Assembly (NCBI RefSeq): GCF_001458735.1
Contig: NZ_CZQA01000001.1
Span: forward strand, 1,178,001-1,242,000
Length of the DNA stretch: 64,000 bases
Direction: 5' to 3'
Origin: Candidatus Nitrospira nitrosa
GTDB lineage: Bacteria; Nitrospirota; Nitrospiria; Nitrospirales; Nitrospiraceae
Positions within the stretch are counted from its first letter, which is position 1. Each line of letters begins with the position of its first letter. Under the pieces are notes generated by a model, which saw only the letters and a program-made list of their open reading frames with translations, did not search any database and was not told where the DNA came from. The translations under genes and the position numbers were made by a program. Below are positions 61,219 to 64,000 of the stretch, in pieces.

Positions 61219-62234
61219 GGGGGAGGGTACCGCCTGATGGCCTGGGGCCAGTTTCCTGCCCAACGTTCCCTACGCTTCTGCTATGAGCCGCTGCCGCGCC
61301 ACGTACAAATTCGCCAACCCGTAGCTGATCTGGAGCCAGTGCGTATTTTTCGCTAACCCACGATATCGTACTTTGGCCCACCCGAAGATCCGCTTGATCA
61401 CCAAGAACGCATGCTCCACGTTCGCCCGCACTGTTGACTTCGTGCGGTTTCTTGCCCGCGCCGCCTCACTCAGTGGTCGATGCCTATGCGCTTTGGGTTG
61501 CACGAAACTCTTGGCTTTGGGTGCGTGCTGTCGAATCACCTACCGCTGCCCACTGTAGGCCGAGTCACCCCACACCCGCGTCTCTTGCCCATGCAGTACT
61601 TGGGCAACACCTGACGGTCATGCCCATGGGCAGCCGTGGTGGCGACGGAATGAATCAGCTTCGTCCGATGCATCTCCGGATCCCGCTTCTTCTGACGATT
61701 CTTCGTGGAACGCGGGGCGGCAATGCTGGTGGCATCGACAATCGTCCTGCGGCTGACCTTCAGTCCGTGGGCCGCCAGATATAGCCCAATCCGCGCAAAA
61801 GGTTGTTCGCCGATCTGGTGAGCCTCCAGTAGATGCCGAATCTTGCAGATCGTGGTTTCATCGGGCACGGACTCGCGGCCCAGATCAATCCCTACAAACT
61901 GTCGCGTGGCGCGCGAGTCGTACAGCGCCTCTTCGACGGCCGGATCGGACAGGTGGAAGCGCTGTTGTAGATACTGCAGCCGCAGCATGCGATCGATCCG
62001 CCGCCAGCGGACGCCCAGGGCCGTCGGTCTTGGGGTACACCGGCTCGATGCCCGTCATCAATTCCGCCCACGGCACCACGCGATTCATCTCGTTGAGAAA
62101 CTGCTCGCGGCGAGAGAGCTTGCGATATTGTTCGAATGGGACTTCGGCAAAGGTCTGTTGGTGCATGCGCGTGTCTCCTGTTCAGTGCGGCCTTCCTCTT
62201 AGCCCATCACCGACGGGGAATAATCAGACCTTCC
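61219..62234 (-). mobile_element. Degenerate IS5-family insertion sequence
   Basis: The right boundary is clear: ...GACCTTCC at 62227-62234 is an IS5-type terminal end, followed by CTAG (62235-62238), the usual IS5 target. On the minus strand the end reads GGAAGGTCTGATTATTCC. The left boundary is uncertain; a weak counterpart (GGGAGGGT...CTGAT) begins near 61219, about 50 bases beyond the transposase stop. A CTAG also occurs at 61171. The transposase inside is broken. Confidence 0.65.
61270..62166 (-). pseudogene. IS5-type transposase pseudogene
   Basis: Pieces of one DDE transposase lie in different frames. The start is MHQQTFAEVPFEQYRKLS (from 62166), and the frame shifts near 62015. LSDPAVEEALYDSRATRQFV, DETTICKIRHLLEAHQ and TIVDATSIAAPRSTKN follow in the second frame. 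About 20 residues are missing after DPEMHRTK, where relatives have K-G-N-Q-W-Y-F-G-M-K. A further shift lies near 61605, then the C-terminal part VEHAFLVIKRIFGWAKVRYRG ends at 61270. The missing segment includes part of the catalytic core, so the element cannot move by itself. Confidence 0.88.
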
Positions 62235-62309
62235 CTAGGGTGCGCTGCTAAAGCAGTTGTGTGCCACACCAAAACCTACAGAGGAGATTTGCGAGTGCAT
62301 AAGTTTTAG

Positions 62310-62537
62310 TTTTTCCGCGCAGGGTATCCTTTTAGATTCTGGATCGGAACAGATACAGCTGGTGGCAGCGAGTGGGGTTGGCGCAATCCACGCATCCTGG
62401 CCGATGTAAATTACTTGAGAAGTGATATGGCTGAGTGGGTTAACGCTCCGGTACGTAATTTGCTCGTCAAGCCCGGTAAGCGTTTCACTGTTCGTTATGC
62501 AGGAAGCTGTATTAAGACAGTGCAGTGTGCATGTTGA
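62310..62537 (+). other. Orphan open stretch without start codon (possible gene remnant)
   Basis: 75 codons are open between TAG (62307) and TGA (62535). The translation has protein-like composition, with WIGTDTAGGSEWGWRNPRIL in the middle and PGKRFTVRYAGSC near the end. No start with a ribosome site is visible before the internal ATG at about 62430. It lies just outside the IS5 end, so it may be the tail of a gene cut by the insertion. Family not recognised. Confidence 0.35.
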
Positions 62538-62582
62538 GTCGAAATGCAAACCATGGTTGATGGGAAGGAGGTTCTTTCAAGC

Positions 62583-62617
62583 ATGGAATGTGTGACCTTG
62601 GTCTCAATGTGTTGAGA
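62583..62617 (+). promoter_or_regulatory. Short leader frame with hairpin before the exported-protein gene
   Basis: AAGGAGG (62565-62571) precedes a 10-codon frame, ATG 62583 to TGA 62615. Its end lies in a small hairpin, TCTCAA (62602-62607) with TTGAGA (62612-62617). The next gene starts at 62647. It could be a leader peptide; it may also be chance. Confidence 0.25.
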
Positions 62618-62646
62618 TAACTAAGAACAACGGAGGGCAAAGACTG

Positions 62647-64000
62647 ATGAAGAAGCTAACACTGATCGTCGCGTTTCTTCTGTCGCTAACGTGGGTGATC
62701 CCTGCAGTAGCCAACGCAGGAGGTCCGGTTGTACTAATGGGCATTGACGCCGAGGATGGTGGCGTTGGAGGCCATGGTCCCATCAGCGTCTATCAAAGCG
62801 TGGCGACGAGCATTTTGAGTCAGGTTACCAAACCTGGTGCCACGGGCATCCTCGTCATCGGTGGAGACAATATCCAGGTCCAGCCATGGTGGCAGGCGCT
62901 GGGAGCCGGGGTTGGGCAGACCGTGACGTTTGTGAGCGGTCCGGCTATCGCCACACAGGATTTCACTTCCTATAAGATGATCGGGATTGCTAGCGACTAT
63001 CTGAACACCTTTGGCGGGATGACGGAAGCCGATAACAACTTGCTGACTGCCAGAGCGGGTGACATTGCTGCGCATATCAACAGTGGTGGCGGCCTTCTGG
63101 GATTTTCAAGCTGTGCCTTAACCACTCCCTATGGCTATCTAGGAGGGGCGGTAACCTGCGGGTCCCTCGATGCATCTGATATCACCCCAACGGCTGCTGG
63201 TACGGCTGTCGGTATTTCCGATGCCCTAGACATTTGCTGCTGGCATGATAACTATGTAACCTTCCCGAGTTTTCTAAATATCTTGGCCACATATCCTGCC
63301 GCCGGGGGGTTAGTAGCTGCCATTGGCGGCGCTAATGTGGTTGTCCCAGGGTTCGTGCTCACCCCTGCGACAGGCACCAACATCGTCGGGACCTCCCACA
63401 CGGTTACGATCGCCGTCAGCCAAACGACTGGTGGAGTGACATCTCCAGTTTCTGGTGTCACGGTAAGCTTCGCCGTGACCGGAGCCAATACAGCCAACGG
63501 CACCTGTGTAACTGTTGCCAATGGCCAGTGTACCTTTACCTATACGGGGAACACGGTTGGCAATGATACCATCACTGCCATGGCAACAGTTGTAGGCCAG
63601 TCACAGACGGCAACTGCGACTAAGACGTGGATAGCTCCCCCATCGGTAGAGGTGCCGTTCGATATTCATCCCACATCCTGCCGTAATCCGCTCAATGCGA
63701 AAGAGCCGGGTGGTGGTGAGAGGACCGTGATCCCAGCCGCGATCCTGGGTACCGTTACCTTTGATGTGACCAAAATCAATGTGGCTACAGTCAGACTCGA
63801 AGGGGTTCCAGCGATACGATCCTCCATTGAGGATGTGGCAACACCCTTTATACCCTTCATCGGTAAAAAGAACGCGACGGATTGCAACACCGGGGGGGCT
63901 GATGGCTTCCCAGATCTCACCGTGAAGTTTAACAAGCAGGCCGTGATCAACGCGCTGGGTGGCGCAGGCGCTCTCAGCAATGGCCAAGTGCTGGTGCTGC
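62647..64000 (+). CDS. Long exported protein with Ig-like domain (3' end outside window)
   Basis: 451 codons are visible and the frame is open to the last base. ATG 62647 has CGGAGGG upstream. Signal peptide MKKLTLIVAFLLSLTW, ending near ANAGG. Residues about 25-235 form a globular domain (VVLMGIDAEDGGVGGHGPIS; GILVIGGDN; GGGLLGFSSC) that hints at a Rossmann-like, amidotransferase-type fold but is not firmly recognised. Then comes a bacterial Ig-like (Big_1-type) domain, about 240-325, with GTCVTVANGQCTFTYTG. After it comes a segment beginning PPSVEVPFDIHPTSC, often seen near the C-terminus of such surface proteins. Function unknown; probably a secreted or surface protein. Confidence 0.85.
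   Translation, partial: MKKLTLIVAFLLSLTWVIPAVANAGGPVVLMGIDAEDGGVGGHGPISVYQSVATSILSQVTKPGATGILVIGGDNIQVQPWWQALGAGVGQTVTFVSGPAIATQDFTSYKMIGIASDYLNTFGGMTEADNNLLTARAGDIAAHINSGGGLLGFSSCALTTPYGYLGGAVTCGSLDASDITPTAAGTAVGISDALDICCWHDNYVTFPSFLNILATYPAAGGLVAAIGGANVVVPGFVLTPATGTNIVGTSHTVTIAVSQTTGGVTSPVSGVTVSFAVTGANTANGTCVTVANGQCTFTYTGNTVGNDTITAMATVVGQSQTATATKTWIAPPSVEVPFDIHPTSCRNPLNAKEPGGGERTVIPAAILGTVTFDVTKINVATVRLEGVPAIRSSIEDVATPFIPFIGKKNATDCNTGGADGFPDLTVKFNKQAVINALGGAGALSNGQVLVL

Noticed and set aside
62440-62570. Possible c-di-GMP (GEMM) riboswitch before the last gene
   Set aside because: Some short motifs look alike, but the conserved GEMM core and tetraloop receptor could not be placed, and most of the stretch is an open frame.
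1-64000. CRISPR array, rRNA genes, prophage or integron
   Set aside because: No regularly spaced repeats, rRNA-like stretches, phage structural genes or integrase were found on either strand.

Overview
The window is about 64 kb of a bacterial chromosome with moderately high GC content. Gene order and protein type point to a Gram-negative, Nitrospira-like organism (Nitrospirota). The evidence is citramalate-type isoleucine synthesis, an aspartate-family operon with an ApgM-like member, IHF next to a MerR regulator and tRNA-Pro, type IV pilus genes, and lipid A modification genes. The genus is inferred from protein resemblance and is only moderately sure; the coding assignments do not depend on it.

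Bases 1-10413 hold the end of a class IV aminotransferase, then the classical translation/RNA operon: rimP, nusA, infB, a DUF503 gene, rbfA, truB, rpsO, pnp and an M16 protease. Two RNA structures stand out here: a terminator-like hairpin at the start of the rimP transcript and a long imperfect hairpin in the pnp leader. Two exported proteins of unknown function follow (10709-11926). They face a leftward operon, pdxJ, nnr, tsaE, lapA-like and mutS (18078 down to 12164). A rightward amino-acid block runs from 18369: an AlaC-type aminotransferase, hom, thrC, an ApgM-like gene and lysC. cimA follows it after a 450 bp gap. Next come ihfA, merR, tRNA-Pro(GGG), a terminator, then surE, a DedA protein, cysS and rlmB.

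Bases 31235-47013 are mostly type IV pilus genes: a small LuxR-type regulator, prepilin peptidase pilD, a first minor-pilin cassette (FimT/PilV/PilW/PilX types) leading into pilB, a convergent PilZ gene, and a second minor-pilin cassette ending in a large pilY1 and a lipoprotein. Major pilin, PilC, PilT and PilMNOPQ are not in the window. Then phoH, ybeY and ftsY (ribosome maturation and membrane targeting), a double-receiver protein, an exported M1-type peptidase, an exported beta-propeller protein and a PAP2 phosphatase. A leftward group (58634 to 55044) encodes an exported unknown protein, a polyprenyl-phosphate glycosyltransferase, a LAB_N membrane protein and an ArnT-like glycosyltransferase, consistent with lipid A or glycan decoration.

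The right end (58786-64000) is the accessory part. It has a MidA-like methyltransferase carrying what looks like an in-frame repeat insertion, a small membrane protein, a decayed hicBA toxin-antitoxin pair, an inactivated IS5-type element, an orphan open stretch, and the beginning of a long exported protein with an Ig-like domain that runs off the window. No CRISPR array, rRNA, prophage or clear origin was seen.
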